From Aotearoamyces nothofagi (taxonomy: Eukaryota; Ascomycota; Leotiomycetes; Leotiales; Tympanidaceae), in the NCBI GenBank assembly GCA_015345905.1, contig JADDTR010000006.1:1-64000 (forward strand): a DNA stretch of 64,000 bases, given 5' to 3'. The notes beneath the pieces were generated by a model that was not told where the DNA came from, did no database searches, and was given only the letters and a program-made list of their open reading frames with translations. Below are positions 33,909-44,886 of the stretch, piece after piece. Within the stretch, counting starts at the first letter, position 1, and each line of letters begins with the position of its first letter. Made by a program: the position numbers and the translations under genes.

Positions 33909-34726
33909 AACGGCTACTTGAGGATCCCACGAGTCGATACTTTGAGATTCTCGTACCCCATCCTAGAGAGCTGGCAGCAATGTGACCGGCGAACAACAAC
34001 ACTGACTAGGAACTCTAAACCGTCCGCTGTCCTCGAATAGACTCTACCGTCTCTGTTCTGGGCCTCTGTTTCATCGGCTATCTCTTTTTGCTATAAGGCT
34101 TTCCGGACTTGATCTAAGACAGCGCTTTGTGACAAGTATTTTGTATGTAAGAGGGTATCTAATTTGGAGAATAGATAGGCAGACTACACTGATTGGCGAG
34201 ATAAACTCGGTATACCCTCTGCGACTTGAACTGTAAGCGTGGGAATGTGATCTTGTTTGAGTAGAGTTGTTTTGGGCGTGGAGTTGTCTTGCGAGTAGAG
34301 TTGTCTTGGGGGTAGAGCTGTCTTGCGAGTAGAGTTGTCTTGGGCGTAGAGTTGACTTGCGAGTGCGAGTCCAAGGCCCAGAAACCAGCTGAATGGTAAG
34401 AATAAGCTATGATCGCTCTCCTTGTGCCAATCCTAATACATGTATACCCCATACTTGCGGTTTACATTGGGTCACGTGGTGCTGCACGAATGACACGAGA
34501 AGCCCGAACCACGTGATCATACCGTACCCCGCACGCCCCAGTTGCTGGAAGCCCAATCAGATATTCCTCCCCCTACCGGCCCGGCAATGAATATTCCGAA
34601 ACTGGCACCTGTCGGAAACCGGAAGATGACATCGGCATTTCAACACTTTGATATTCGGCTTCCATCAACGTCAGCTTCTCTCGTCTTTACGGTCTTCTGG
34701 CTCCAGTTCTGCCAAACCATACTATC
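33909..34726. other. Intergenic with minisatellite
   Basis: Spacer between the propeller gene and the MFS gene. Besides the minisatellite at 34,259-34,365 it contains two CACGTG sites (about 34,472 and 34,507) upstream of the transporter. No gene seen. Confidence 0.5.
34259..34365. repeat. Minisatellite, alternating 16-18-bp units
   Basis: About six copies of a unit GTAGAGTTGTCTTG that ends alternately in GGC/GGG or CGA, so the higher-order period is about 34 bp. The copies differ by single substitutions. Confidence 0.8.
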
Positions 34727-36190
34727 ATGAGTAAAGCTGATCTAGAGACGATTGAGCGAGCAGAGCAAAATGAGGAGCTCGAGCTCAAAAGCTCTACTCT
34801 TGCCGCAAATATGCCCGCCGACGAAAGCGGTAGCCAGCAGGAAACTTCCAAGTTGTACGTCCCTCGTAGATCCAGCGGACTCTGGAAAAACAACTGATTT
34901 GTTCTGTCTCCGTGCCCAAGCCAGCGGATATTTGTAGTTGCAGCAGGTTTCACGGTGACGTCTATGACATGTTCCATCGTCTTCGCGTTTGGCGTCTATC
35001 AGGCCCTCTACGAAGAAATGGCCAAACAGCCCGACAACCCGTTTACAGGGTCATCGACCGCTCTTATCGGGCTTGTTGGGATTCTTGCTATCGCCCTGAT
35101 GACGATGGGGGGCCCCTTTGTGGTGCAGTGGGCTAAAGTATACTCTCCTCAAATTGTGATTTCGGCAGGCGGGATTGTCTTTGGCATCGCCCTTATTCTG
35201 GCGAGTTTCAGTCAGTATCTGTGGCAGTTTGCTCTCACTCAAGGTCTCCTTGTTGGTATTGGTACGTGTATGTCATATGTCCCGATGACAGCGGTGGCAC
35301 CGACATGGTATACTAAGCGCCGTGGCCTTGCAATGGGTGTGATTATGGCTGGTACGGGAGTTGGTGGAATGATATGGCCGCCATTACTGAGGGCTTTGAT
35401 TTCACACTTGGGCTTTCGAAATGCAATGAGAGTCTCAGGCTGCATATCAGCACTCTTGGTGGCGACTGCCGGGTTCGCATTGAAATGGGAACCCCGTTTT
35501 GGCGAAAGGATCCGTGTCGAGACCCAGGGCTGGAGTAGACGCACTGCATGGTATTGGAAAGTTCCCGTTGTGGATTGGCAGGTGGCCACATCTAGAAAGT
35601 TTGCCGCACAGGCTCTGGGGAATTTCCTACAGTCCGCCGCATATTCCACTCCGTTGTTCTTTTACGCGGCGTATGCTCAGTCTCGAGGCTACAGCACAAA
35701 CACCGCCGCGAATTTCATCACAATCAGCAATGCTTCGAACTTCTTGTCTCGGATAGTCATTGGCTGGGCGGCTGATAAGTTCGGGAGACTCAATGCTCTT
35801 TTTGCAACAACCCTGATGACCGCTGTTGCCGTTCTATCGTTTTGGCTACCGAGCACCTTTTGCAATCACCCAAGCTGCAACACAAAGGCAGACATCCTCT
35901 TCATATTTTTTACAATCTTCTATGGCGCCTTCGCTAGTGCCTATATTTCGTTATTTCCAGCGTCTCTCATCGAGCTCTTTGGCGTGCAACACTTCACCAG
36001 TGTCAACGGAGCGCTTTCCCTCATCCGCGGCATGGGAGCTTTACTGGGCACTCCATTAACGGGTCTGCTAATTCCACAGGCAACAAGCCTCACGTTGCCA
36101 ACGACATATATACACGCAGCAGTGACTGTTGGTGTACTAATGCTTGTAGCTAGCCTGGCTACTTTCTGGGCGAGGCTCGAGGCAAAATAG
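34727..36190 (+). CDS. MFS transporter, monocarboxylate-transporter-like
   Basis: Two exons, 34727-34854 and 34921-36190, giving 465 residues. The intron removal yields KF|QRIFVVAAGFTVTSM. A short acidic cytosolic N-terminus (TIERAEQNEELELKSS) precedes 12 predicted helices of the MCT-type MFS fold. Visible: TCSIVFAFGVYQAL in helix 1, VGILAIALMTMGGPFVVQW, a motif after helix 4 (TWYTKRRGLAMGVIMAGTGV) typical of fungal MCT-like proteins (YFxkrRglAxGia), SNFLSRIVIGWAADKFGRLN in the central RxGxxxDxxGR position, and GALSLIRGMGALLGTPLTGL. It lacks the large C-terminal tail of animal MCTs. Fungal members often carry riboflavin, carboxylates or metabolites. The substrate is unknown. Confidence 0.88.
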
Positions 36191-37411
36191 GCTGGCAACT
36201 CGTATATAACTTTTAAGCCATATCTAAGCTTACTAGGCAGGCTTACTAATCATTGAATACCCCCCTCTCTCCGTAAGAGTTTCCCTTGAGTACTCTAGCT
36301 TGGCCTCCTACTTGATTGCTTTCGTAAAAGTTGCCTGAGCTGTCTTTTTGGATCATCATTAGGTCCATCCTATCACATACTGATCGCCTTGTTGCACCCT
36401 CGCCTTATCTGTACTTATATTTGCTCTATATGTATGTCCAATGCGCTCGTCAATTGCTCTCTCTCCGACATTCTGGAAGATCTCGTCACCGTTGCCGTTA
36501 ACATCTAGAAGCAGCTTAGCATCGGGGATCTGAATATCAGAGATTTATGCTACTTGAGCTGTCAAGACTCTTTCTAAACTATGGCCCCGCCCCCCGCCTA
36601 CAGAATTCCGACAGCGACGACCTCTTTACAATCGCCCAGCGACGAGATCTTAAATCGAAAGAATTCATCACCACCACCTACGCGTAGTGCCAAGAGTCTA
36701 GAAGTTCTCATGCCAGTCTGTCACAACCCGCCCTCCTGAGTCCCATCAGGATGTATGGAATCCCAAGAGGGAGAATCCGCATCCATTCCTCGCAAGTCTG
36801 TTGTCGATGATGAAAACTGTCCTGTGCACTAAGTCTTGTTCTCGAATCCTATCTTGTTGCAATTATGCACCAAATGATGGGCTGCGGTGTTTGTAGTGAT
36901 GTGCTTGATTTGTAGTTGCTTGAAGCTTAAGTTTACAGATTGGGGAAATACCAATTAAGGTGGCTCCCGCTACTACTGTTGCCTAAGGCATGGACTGAAT
37001 GACCAGTACTGGCCCTCAGATTTCAACATATCTGACCAACCCCGTCAACTACTACGAATAGATTTCACGGACGGACATGGACATTACTGGGGATCTTACA
37101 TGATTTCGAATCATGCCCTCTTACACCACTGATGATTGGCTGAGCTCGACAGGGTATCGTGAGTTATTTACAGTCCTGGATTTTTTGGTATGGGTTTCAT
37201 ATATGATTAGGGGTATTATGCCCATCGGTTTTCTAATCTGTAAGGGAGAGGTTCGACTTTGATGTATTGTGTCTCGGCATTTTCAAAGGTGTGGTTTTGC
37301 GTACTTGGGTCTTCGGGAGCTTGAGGCGGGGGCGGGGATCTGTGTGGGGACCTCTTGAAACTTAGGGAATATTGGGGTAATTACAAACATTGATACTGTG
37401 ATCTGAGATTA
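36191..37411. other. Intergenic, no gene seen
   Basis: About 1.2 kb. I looked here for the missing 5' half of the OPT gene and did not find it. No domain-bearing frame. Confidence 0.5.
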
Positions 37412-37824
37412 ATATATAGCAGGCCGACTTTGATCCTAATAAGAGGTCATATCACGTGACTTGGTCGTTGTCGCTGTGCAATGTGGCTCAAATAACCAGG
37501 CATCTTGTGTGCCAGACGAGAACCGAGAACATTATGACCCTCATTACAAGTTGATGCTAGCTTACAAGGCTGCCCCGGACTGGTGGTATGGCTGTGTACT
37601 TTTGCTGTCTTTTGTCANATATATAGCAGGCCGACTTTGATCCTAATAAGAGGTCATATCACGTGACTTGGTCGTTGTCGCTGTGCAATGTGGCTCAAAT
37701 AACCAGGCATCTTGTGTGCCAGACGAGAACCGAGAACATTATGACCCTCATTACAAGTTGATGCTAGCTTACAAGGCTGCCCCGGACTGGTGGTATGGCT
37801 GTGTACTTTTGCTGTCTTTTGTCA
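37412..37824. repeat. Identical 206-bp copies flanking an N (scaffold join)
   Basis: 37,412-37,617 and 37,619-37,824 are identical as far as I can read, separated by a single N at 37,618. The left copy follows unrelated sequence and the right copy continues into the OPT gene. This is what two overlapping contig ends look like when joined without merging. The true locus most likely has one copy. Confidence 0.9.
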
Positions 37825-38855
37825 TTGCCATGGTAATCCTCTACACCGGCCATACCACACTGCCATGGTGGGGCTTCATCGTCGCGATGATGATCGGATA
37901 TGTATTCCTGATCTTCTTCGGCGCTATGCAGGCCATCACTGGGGTCCAGTGGCTTGTTCAATCCATCGTGCAAATGATCGGAGGATACATCCAGCCCGGG
38001 AACCCGGTGTCGAATATGTACTTCTCGCTCTACGTAAGCTCCCCCTACCGCCAACTTTAACCCTCGACTCTTTCCCCCCATATTCTAACTCTGATAATTC
38101 AGGGCTACAACGCCTTAATTCAAGGCCAACTCCTCTCTCAAGACCTCAAGTTAGCCCAATATGGTCACCTCGCCCCACGTGTAACGTTCACCATGCAAAT
38201 GCTCGGCACGGCCATTGGTGCCATCTTCAACTACATTATGACGAACAACATCGTCACCAACCAATTCGACATCCTCCTCTCCGTCGAAGGCACAAACGTG
38301 TGGTCAGGTCAGCAAGCTCAGACCTTCAACTCTCTAGCCGTTACCTGGGGTGGTCTATCTCACGAACTGTTCTCTGTTGGTGGCAAATACCAGTGGATGA
38401 CAATCATTTTCATCCCTGGGTTTTTCGTCCCCGTCCCGTTCTGGCTGCTGCACAAGAAGTATCCCAATCTTGGCCTCAACAACATCAATACTGCTCTCAT
38501 CATCCTCTACATCTCCTGGCTTTGCGTGGGTATTAATTCGTCACTGATGGCCTTCTTCTTCTTCGGTCTTATCAGCCAAGCATATATCCGGAAACGCTAC
38601 CCGGCACTCTTCCTCAAGTACAACTACCTTGTCTCGGCAGCCTTGGACGGCGGTACCTCGGTCATTGTATTCATCCTCTCGTTTGCAGTGTTTGGTGCTG
38701 CTGGAAAGACTATCAACTTCCGTAAGTCCCTCACTTCTATCCTTCCTCGCGCTCTGGAGTTGGCGAAACGGGAACTGACTCTTATGTGACTGATAGCGAT
38801 TTACTGGGGTAACAACGAGAATGGAAACTATGATCGCTGTCTATATACTAGCTAG
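37668..38855 (+). pseudogene. OPT oligopeptide transporter, 5'-truncated
   Basis: C-terminal part of an OPT-family (PF03169) proton-coupled peptide transporter. Exons: up to 38,033, then 38,103-38,721 and 38,797-38,855. Clear family sequence: YKLMLAYKAAPDWWYGCVLL, GFIVAMMIGYVFLIFFGAMQ, MIGGYIQPGNPVSNMYFSLY, GHLAPRVTFTMQMLGTAIGA, HKKYPNLGLNNINTALIILY and the normal end GKTINF(P)IYWGNNENGNYDRC LYTS. About 350 residues remain where whole transporters have about 750-900, so the first half, including the NPG-type motifs and first helices, is absent from this strand and from the 1.2 kb upstream. The first in-frame residues are not a convincing start. Either the gene is a remnant or the scaffold join removed sequence. 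Confidence 0.75.
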
Positions 38856-39374
38856 ATTATCGTACTCTACTTAGTGGCTATTTCACGTGCGTGCTATGCC
38901 AGAGGGGTTTGACGGGGATATCTTGCCAGAGGGTGGGAATTCCCGATTATACTATATCTTTTGTATAAATATGCCTAGCTGTTAGCTGTAAAGCAACGAG
39001 ATGGGAGTATTACTTGATTCATATACTTGATTCATATACTTGACTTATAGCTACTAGTAGAATTTAAAGGGTTGTTACAGATATATGAACGAATCTACAA
39101 ATATCTTATCAATACCATTTTCTCGGCAGTGATATTATATATCCTGCTTGACCATATGAAAAGTGGATTGCCTTTGTTCAAAATCTGATACGAGTCGATC
39201 GTCGACTAGGTAATAGGCTAAATTGGTACGATATCTAGTCTTGAGACTATAGTCTCATGCCTCATGTCCCTGTTAATTACATGCCCATTGAGGAAACGTT
39301 TAGAGCTCTACCAAAGCTCCATACGACCCTCCTCCCACCCCGGCCAAGCGAGCAAACGCACCGTTCCAAACCCA
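38856..39374. other. Convergent 3' spacer
   Basis: AT-rich, with a repeated TTGATTCATATAC near 39,015-39,040. No gene seen. Confidence 0.5.
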
Positions 39375-40532
39375 TCACTGCCCCCCATCTACAAATATCA
39401 ACCGCGCCCTTTCCCTCCTCTTCTCAACCACCATGCACAGAAAAAACGCCAACAGCTTCGCCGTCGTAGCGGCCGCCGCGCTGGCCACGACCCAGACGAA
39501 CAGCTCAATCACGGTGACAGCCATGATGGAGCTGTAGACCAGTGTGCCGGCGATGTAGTAGATGGACCAGATGAGTTGGATGGGCCAGTACTGGCCGCGG
39601 CCTTGAATGGCGGAGATGTCCTCGACAGGGATGGGGAGTGGGGAGCGGGCGGGAGAGTGGGCGTGCTTGGCTGGCTCGCGAGGTGTGGAGGTTGGGAGGG
39701 TTGGGACAGGGAAACTGGAACTTGAGGAATCGCTGATGGTTGCTGCCGTGCTCTGGTGCTTGGGCTGCTCGACACCGCCAGAACTCGCCGGAACTGGTCT
39801 GGCGGCAGCTCGCAGCGGCGCTCCTGGGGAAGGTCGCTGTGCAGAGCGGTGCCGGAATAGAGTCTCCACTGCCGCGGGGCAAACGGCGAACAGGTGCCAT
39901 GTCAGGACAAAGATGGGATACGGACAGCCCAGCGACGAGCGCTTCGAGTAGATCTCCGCAACCGCGAGCGCAGCATACGTGAGCCCCAGACCCAGCGCAC
40001 TCAGCGCAACAAAGAGCGCAATCCGCACCCGCGAAAGCTTCCGGACGGACGCGTACAGCCTCGTCGTCGGCGCCTGCGGCCGGCCGCTGTACGGCGACGA
40101 GGCCATCGACGGCACGAGCCCGAGGGCGCGCACCAGCGCCTCCACCAGCCGGGGCAGGTTCTGGGAGACGGTGATGACGCGGCGCTCGGGCCAGGCGACG
40201 TCCTTGAGCGTGAGCGGGACGAGGCCCATGACGAGGGAGACGGCGGCGAACTGCTGCTTGCGGGCCTCGTCGGCGCGGCTGAGGAGGCAGATGGCCCACC
40301 ACCAGCAGGAGGCGCCGCTGCTGCTACCGCCGTGACAGGCGGCGATCTCGGACACCTTGTAGGGCGTGAAGGGCGAGTAGACGATCTCGGAGGCGGGAGG
40401 GCAGGTGTCCGTGGGGCAGGTGTAGAGCGAGGACGACGTGGGCGAGGAGTCTGCGGCGAGGGCTCGCGCTGCGAGGCTCAGGAGGCTCGATATCACGAGC
40501 GGCCTCTTGCCGTGACGCGATATCGATGCCAT
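39375..40532 (-). CDS. Predicted multi-pass membrane protein, unknown
   Basis: Single-exon protein of about 385 residues from the ATG at 40,532. The frame is open upstream to 40,805 but that part is low-quality sequence, and MASISRHGKRPLVISSLLSL starts an obvious signal peptide or first helix. After a Cys-containing lumenal stretch (YTCPTDTCPPASEI ... AACHGGSSSGASCWWWAICL) come helices QQFAAVSLVMGLVPLTLKD, IALFVALSALGLGLTYAALA and PIFVLTWHLFAVCPAAVETL. A long Ser/Pro-rich loop and two or three C-terminal helices (QLIWSIYYIAGTLVYSSIMA, ELFVWVVASAAAATTAKLLA) end in a basic tail. I recognise no family. It resembles lineage-specific fungal membrane proteins. Confidence 0.65.
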   Translation of the reverse strand: MASISRHGKRPLVISSLLSLAARALAADSSPTSSSLYTCPTDTCPPASEIVYSPFTPYKVSEIAACHGGSSSGASCWWWAICLLSRADEARKQQFAAVSLVMGLVPLTLKDVAWPERRVITVSQNLPRLVEALVRALGLVPSMASSPYSGRPQAPTTRLYASVRKLSRVRIALFVALSALGLGLTYAALAVAEIYSKRSSLGCPYPIFVLTWHLFAVCPAAVETLFRHRSAQRPSPGAPLRAAARPVPASSGGVEQPKHQSTAATISDSSSSSFPVPTLPTSTPREPAKHAHSPARSPLPIPVEDISAIQGRGQYWPIQLIWSIYYIAGTLVYSSIMAVTVIELFVWVVASAAAATTAKLLAFFLCMVVEKRRERARLIFVDGGQ

Positions 40533-41596
40533 TCCAGAGCGGATTCGGGATCTCCAAAGCTGCTTCTGCGAGGACGACGCGGATGCGCCCGTTGCTGGCG
40601 GCTGTGGACGAGATATCGACTCGCAGGAAGAAGAGAAACGGACGTGAAATATCAACTCGCAAGAGCAGAACGGAAGCAGGCGTACGACAATCACATAAGC
40701 AGACAAGCTACCGAGACCCGACCCCTCGTCCCTCAGCTGCGCCAGAACAAACACCCAGTACAGTATAAAAATGTGACGGCCCCCCCTAGCCACTGCATGG
40801 CCCAAGAACCTCGCCCTATGATATGCAGTTTCCGAAAGCGAACGTCAGCCGCAAGCGAGGGCCTGGGAGGAGAGTTGGGGGCGGAAAAAAAGGGGGGCCG
40901 GGATGGGATGTGAGGACTGGACGTGGGGACGGGGCAGAAGCAGAAGCAGGGGATATCGGGATCTGTATATGGTACTGGGAGCGGATGGGGGACGGGGCAT
41001 GCGCGCGTGGGAGGAGGGGGTACGGAGTACGTCTATATAGAGTATCTATCTATCTATCTATCTGTCGCGGCGCTGCGAAATAATACTCGACATATCAAAC
41101 TACTGGACTGTGCCTACGCAGGAGCCGAGACCGACGACCGGGTTTCGAGTTTCAGCCCCCATCCATCATGCTGACACGACCGCGACAGCGCCCATCGCGT
41201 CCCCCCCCGGACAAAGCAATCCCCAGCGCTCATTCCGCCCTCCATATATCAGCGACCTCATTTGCCGTCTTCCTTCAGCAACCATTCAGATCTTCGAGGA
41301 TGCGCGATGCAGGAGTACGAAACTCGTGAGGGATCATGACTCTTTCCGTTATATATCATGCTCTCTTGTGAAGGAGGCCGCTGAGCAGTACGAGGATCCT
41401 AGTGCCGAATGCAAGATTTAAGGATATGAAAGAGGAGAGAGGAGAGGTGTAGCTAGTAATAGTAAGATGATAACAGTAGATTCTGTGGGGTGGTTATCGG
41501 TATATTTTATAATCCTCCTAGATAGCTATACTCCCGCGTCCAGTTCGCAGACGACGCACGATTACAGGACGGATGCATAGCTTAAAAGCCGCGCAG
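40533..41596. other. Intergenic with tetranucleotide microsatellite
   Basis: Contains G-rich sequence near 40,860-41,020 and a TATC microsatellite (five to six units) at about 41,042-41,064. Short open frames only, no gene seen. Confidence 0.5.
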
Positions 41597-44145
41597 CTAA
41601 ACCCTCATCGCCATCACCGCACCCTCCAGCGCCCTCCACAAAGCCCCATCTTCAGCACTCAACCCCCTCTCCTTCTCCGCTCCTCTCGCACCAAGAAGCG
41701 GCCTCACATCACCACCGCATACGGTCTGCGGCGGCGGCAGCACGCCGCTCTGGAAATACGCGCGGACGTGTTTCGCGGTGCACAGCGATGGCGTAGAGAG
41801 CGTGCAGTGCTGTGGCAGAGATCGGGAATTAGTCTTTCTGAGGAACGATGAAAAAGGATCATGGTGTCAGGGGGAGATAATGATGGCGAGGAATAGGAGG
41901 TAGATATTGCAGACTTACGCCTTCAGAATCCTGCTGCAGGAGACCGGAGTTGGGAAAGGCGCGGGACATCTTGATCGCGCTGCGGGGTTCGTCAGTTGAT
42001 CGGTCGGGGGGAAGGGGGTTTTGGGGATCGGGAGCGGGAGCGGGGGTGTGAGGTCTTTGAAGAATAGCCCTGATGAGTAGAAGTACCTACTTGTACAGCG
42101 GAGTGACGGGGTCTAGAGTATTGCCGATCCAGAGAATGGGGTGCGATACGTTGGCGGAGAAGGGGCCTGCGGTAGATATGCGGTTACTTTCTTTCTGTGT
42201 AGAGGAATTTCGAGGTAGGGGTTGTGCCAGTGGAAGCGGATGAGGAAAGGAGAGGGTGATACGGATGGGAAAAGGAGAGAGTGATACGGGTGAGAGAAAG
42301 AGATTTAAATACCATCATATCGCCACTTTGCCTTCGTTTTCCAACCGACGCAAGATAGTCTCAGACCAGCCCAGTAATCCCCAAGCACCTCGCTCCGCGC
42401 CCTGAGATCGGTCCAGTACTCGACGAAGTCCTCCTTGTCGATATTCCCAAGCTCCACAGAGTCCGTACACATGATGCCCAGCATCGCGTCATCCTCGTGG
42501 TCGCCTGGAGCATCACATCGATCCTGGCCATCACCGGCGCCGACGCATTCCCGAGACGCGCAGGGCGAGCGCCTGCCCGCCTGCTTCCAGTCCGCCAGGG
42601 CAGATCCGTTGCCAGCAGACACGTCGGCGAGGAAGGCCGCGAGCAGCGGGAAGTATTTCAGCGGCTGATACATGGCCATGCGCACGACGAGCTTCATGTC
42701 CGTCCACGTGATGACCTCGGGCCCACGCGTCTGCGAGCCGCGGACGGGCAGGGGCGTCTTCAGGAGCGCGGACATGGTGGCGAGGTAGGACGCCTTGATG
42801 GCGCTGGGCCCGCCGGGTTTGTAGAAGCTGCAGATCTCGGGCCCGCCGATGTCGCAGTAGAGGGTGAAGCGGTCGAGGATCGCGTCCGAGTCGACGAGGC
42901 TGAGGAACTTGCTGGTTTTGTAGTACGCGTCCGTGTCGACCACGCCGTCGAGCACGGCTCTGCTGATGCGGTCTGGGTAGAGGGATGCAAAGGTTGCGCC
43001 GAGGACGGTGCCGTATGAGAAGCCCCAGTAGAGGAGCTTTACGTTGCCTCTGTCCCAGCGCGTCTGAGTGATGATGGATTGTGTTTTATCGTAGCCGTAT
43101 TTCGTGTCCTGGATCTCTTGCGCGGCTTTGCCCTCTTTCTCGCGCCACTCGGCATGCCGCTCAATGATCTCAGCCATGTCTGCGACAACAGGTGACGTGT
43201 TGATATGCTCTCCGAGAGCTTCTTCTCCGTCCGCAGCCGTGCCAGCAGCTTCCGAGCACCCATCAGCAACAGCTCCAAGTCGCTGCCAATTCTTCAAGAG
43301 CGAGTCGTCTGAACTCCCGAGCATGCCCTCAGCTTCCGTCTGTAGTAGCCAGTTCTGCCTCGAGAAAGAATCTGGAAAGCACGATAGGGTTGGAGTAGTG
43401 TGGTTGATGCCGCGGGGATCAAACCCTATAACATCAAAGTATTTAGGTGCTGGGGATGAGTCGTCGGTTGATGGAGAATCTGGGTCCATGTGCGAGTCTA
43501 GAATTACTTGAATAGATCTTCCTGAACTTAGCACCTGGTCAACCCCCGAGCCTCCAGGTCCACCTACAGAGTCACATGATCAGAACTTGCGATTCAGGGT
43601 TCAACGTGCTGCATACCTGGGTTGATCAAGACTGGGCCGCCATATCGAGGATCCGTCACAGGAACTCTAGCCGGTAGCCTTGCGATGGCAACTGCAACTT
43701 TCCGGCCTTTACCATCAGCTCTCTTATGATCCATAGGAACCTCAAGCCTCGCGCATTGGAAACCGTCGTAGCAATCATGATACTGGATTTGCGCAGTGGG
43801 GACCACCTAGAATCGTAAGCATGGATCAATCTGTCGGATGGAAATCTTTACATTGTCCCATCGAAATGGGCGCTTCTCGAACAAATAGCCAGGGCTCTGA
43901 GATGGGATGTTGCAGTCGTCGGTGGTGATCCCATACAGGTTTCTAGAGCCGGATAAGAAGTAGAGAGCGGATGCAATTGCGACTATTGCCATTGCAAATC
44001 GACATATTCTGCTCCGGCGGTCGTGGTTTGGCCTTCTATGAGGCGTAAAAACAGCTTCCTCGGCCACACTCAGCGGCTTCAATCCACCGCCATCGCCGTC
44101 GGTAACCATATAGCCATCCTTGCCCTTGAGCAGCTGGCAGGCCAT
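41597..44145 (-). CDS. Membrane-anchored S33 peptidase (TAP-like)
   Basis: Alpha/beta-hydrolase of peptidase family S33, resembling tripeptidyl aminopeptidases. About six exons. The ATG at 44,145 begins MACQLLKGKDGYMVTDGDGG. A hydrophobic signal anchor (FAMAIVAIASALYFLSG) suggests type II topology with a secreted or vacuolar catalytic domain. Then come QIQYHDCYDGFQCARLEVPM, GGPVLINPG|GPGGSGVDQV (oxyanion-type HGGPG region) and FDVIGFDPRGINHTTPTLSC. The nucleophile elbow is LLYWGFSYGTVLGATFASLY (Ser in GFSYG), and PDRISRAVLDGVVDTDAYYK follows. The TAP-like C-terminal part gives LWIGNTLDPVTPLYK (Asp) and DSEGHCTLSTPSLCTAKHVR (His), so the Ser-Asp-His triad is complete. The last exons (about 42,165-41,597) are short and their joins are by eye. 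Substrate not determinable. Confidence 0.85.
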
Positions 44146-44848
44146 GATGCAGCTGCAGCCAAACCCCGCGATGCCACCCACCGACAGTTTATAAGAGCAG
44201 AAGGAGATCGACCCTCTACAACGCTATCTATCGAGACGTGCGCATAGGAAAAGACGGTTGCAACATAAAGATAGAGGCACTGTGTAATCAACAGGATGCT
44301 GGCGACAGAAACCCGAGTATCAAAGCATGCGATATACGACCTGTAACTCTGAAGATGCCCCTTGCTACACAATCACTCTCATTCCGTTCGCCGCGCCAAT
44401 CACGAGAGGACGAAGCCCAATGGCACTCGACTAGAGAGCAATGTAGATAGAGAGCATGGAGATAGATGAGGATTTCAACTTCGAGGCTGGACGTGCCAGT
44501 CTGCCAAGGAAAAGATAGAGTTGTGATAAAGTAGAAGTAGAGAGAGACGAGGAAGTCGCCGGGTGACTCTGCAGACGGCGGACTCCTATGCTGATTGCTG
44601 GCCGGTCTTTGCTGGTGTTCTGTGACAAGTCGATACAGTTAGCCGTTAACAGTTAACAGTTAACAGTGGTTCCTGAACAGAAACTCGATAGAAATGATAT
44701 CCTAAGACCAATACAGGTCGTTGATTTAAGCCCCAACGGGAGCTGGAGTGCGATGGCTTCACCCAGGAGTGATAAGGAGGGCATCTTATCGGTGAGTGAG
44801 CCACTGCCGTCTATCCGTTTATCCGTCTGTAGTGAACTGTTGCCAAGA

Positions 44849-44886
<38 letters not shown>

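Noticed and set aside
34259-34365. CRISPR-like array
   Set aside because: Units are contiguous without unique spacers, and the sequence is eukaryotic. It is a minisatellite.
37412-37824. Real segmental duplication of an OPT exon
   Set aside because: Exact identity and an N exactly between the copies point to an assembly artefact.
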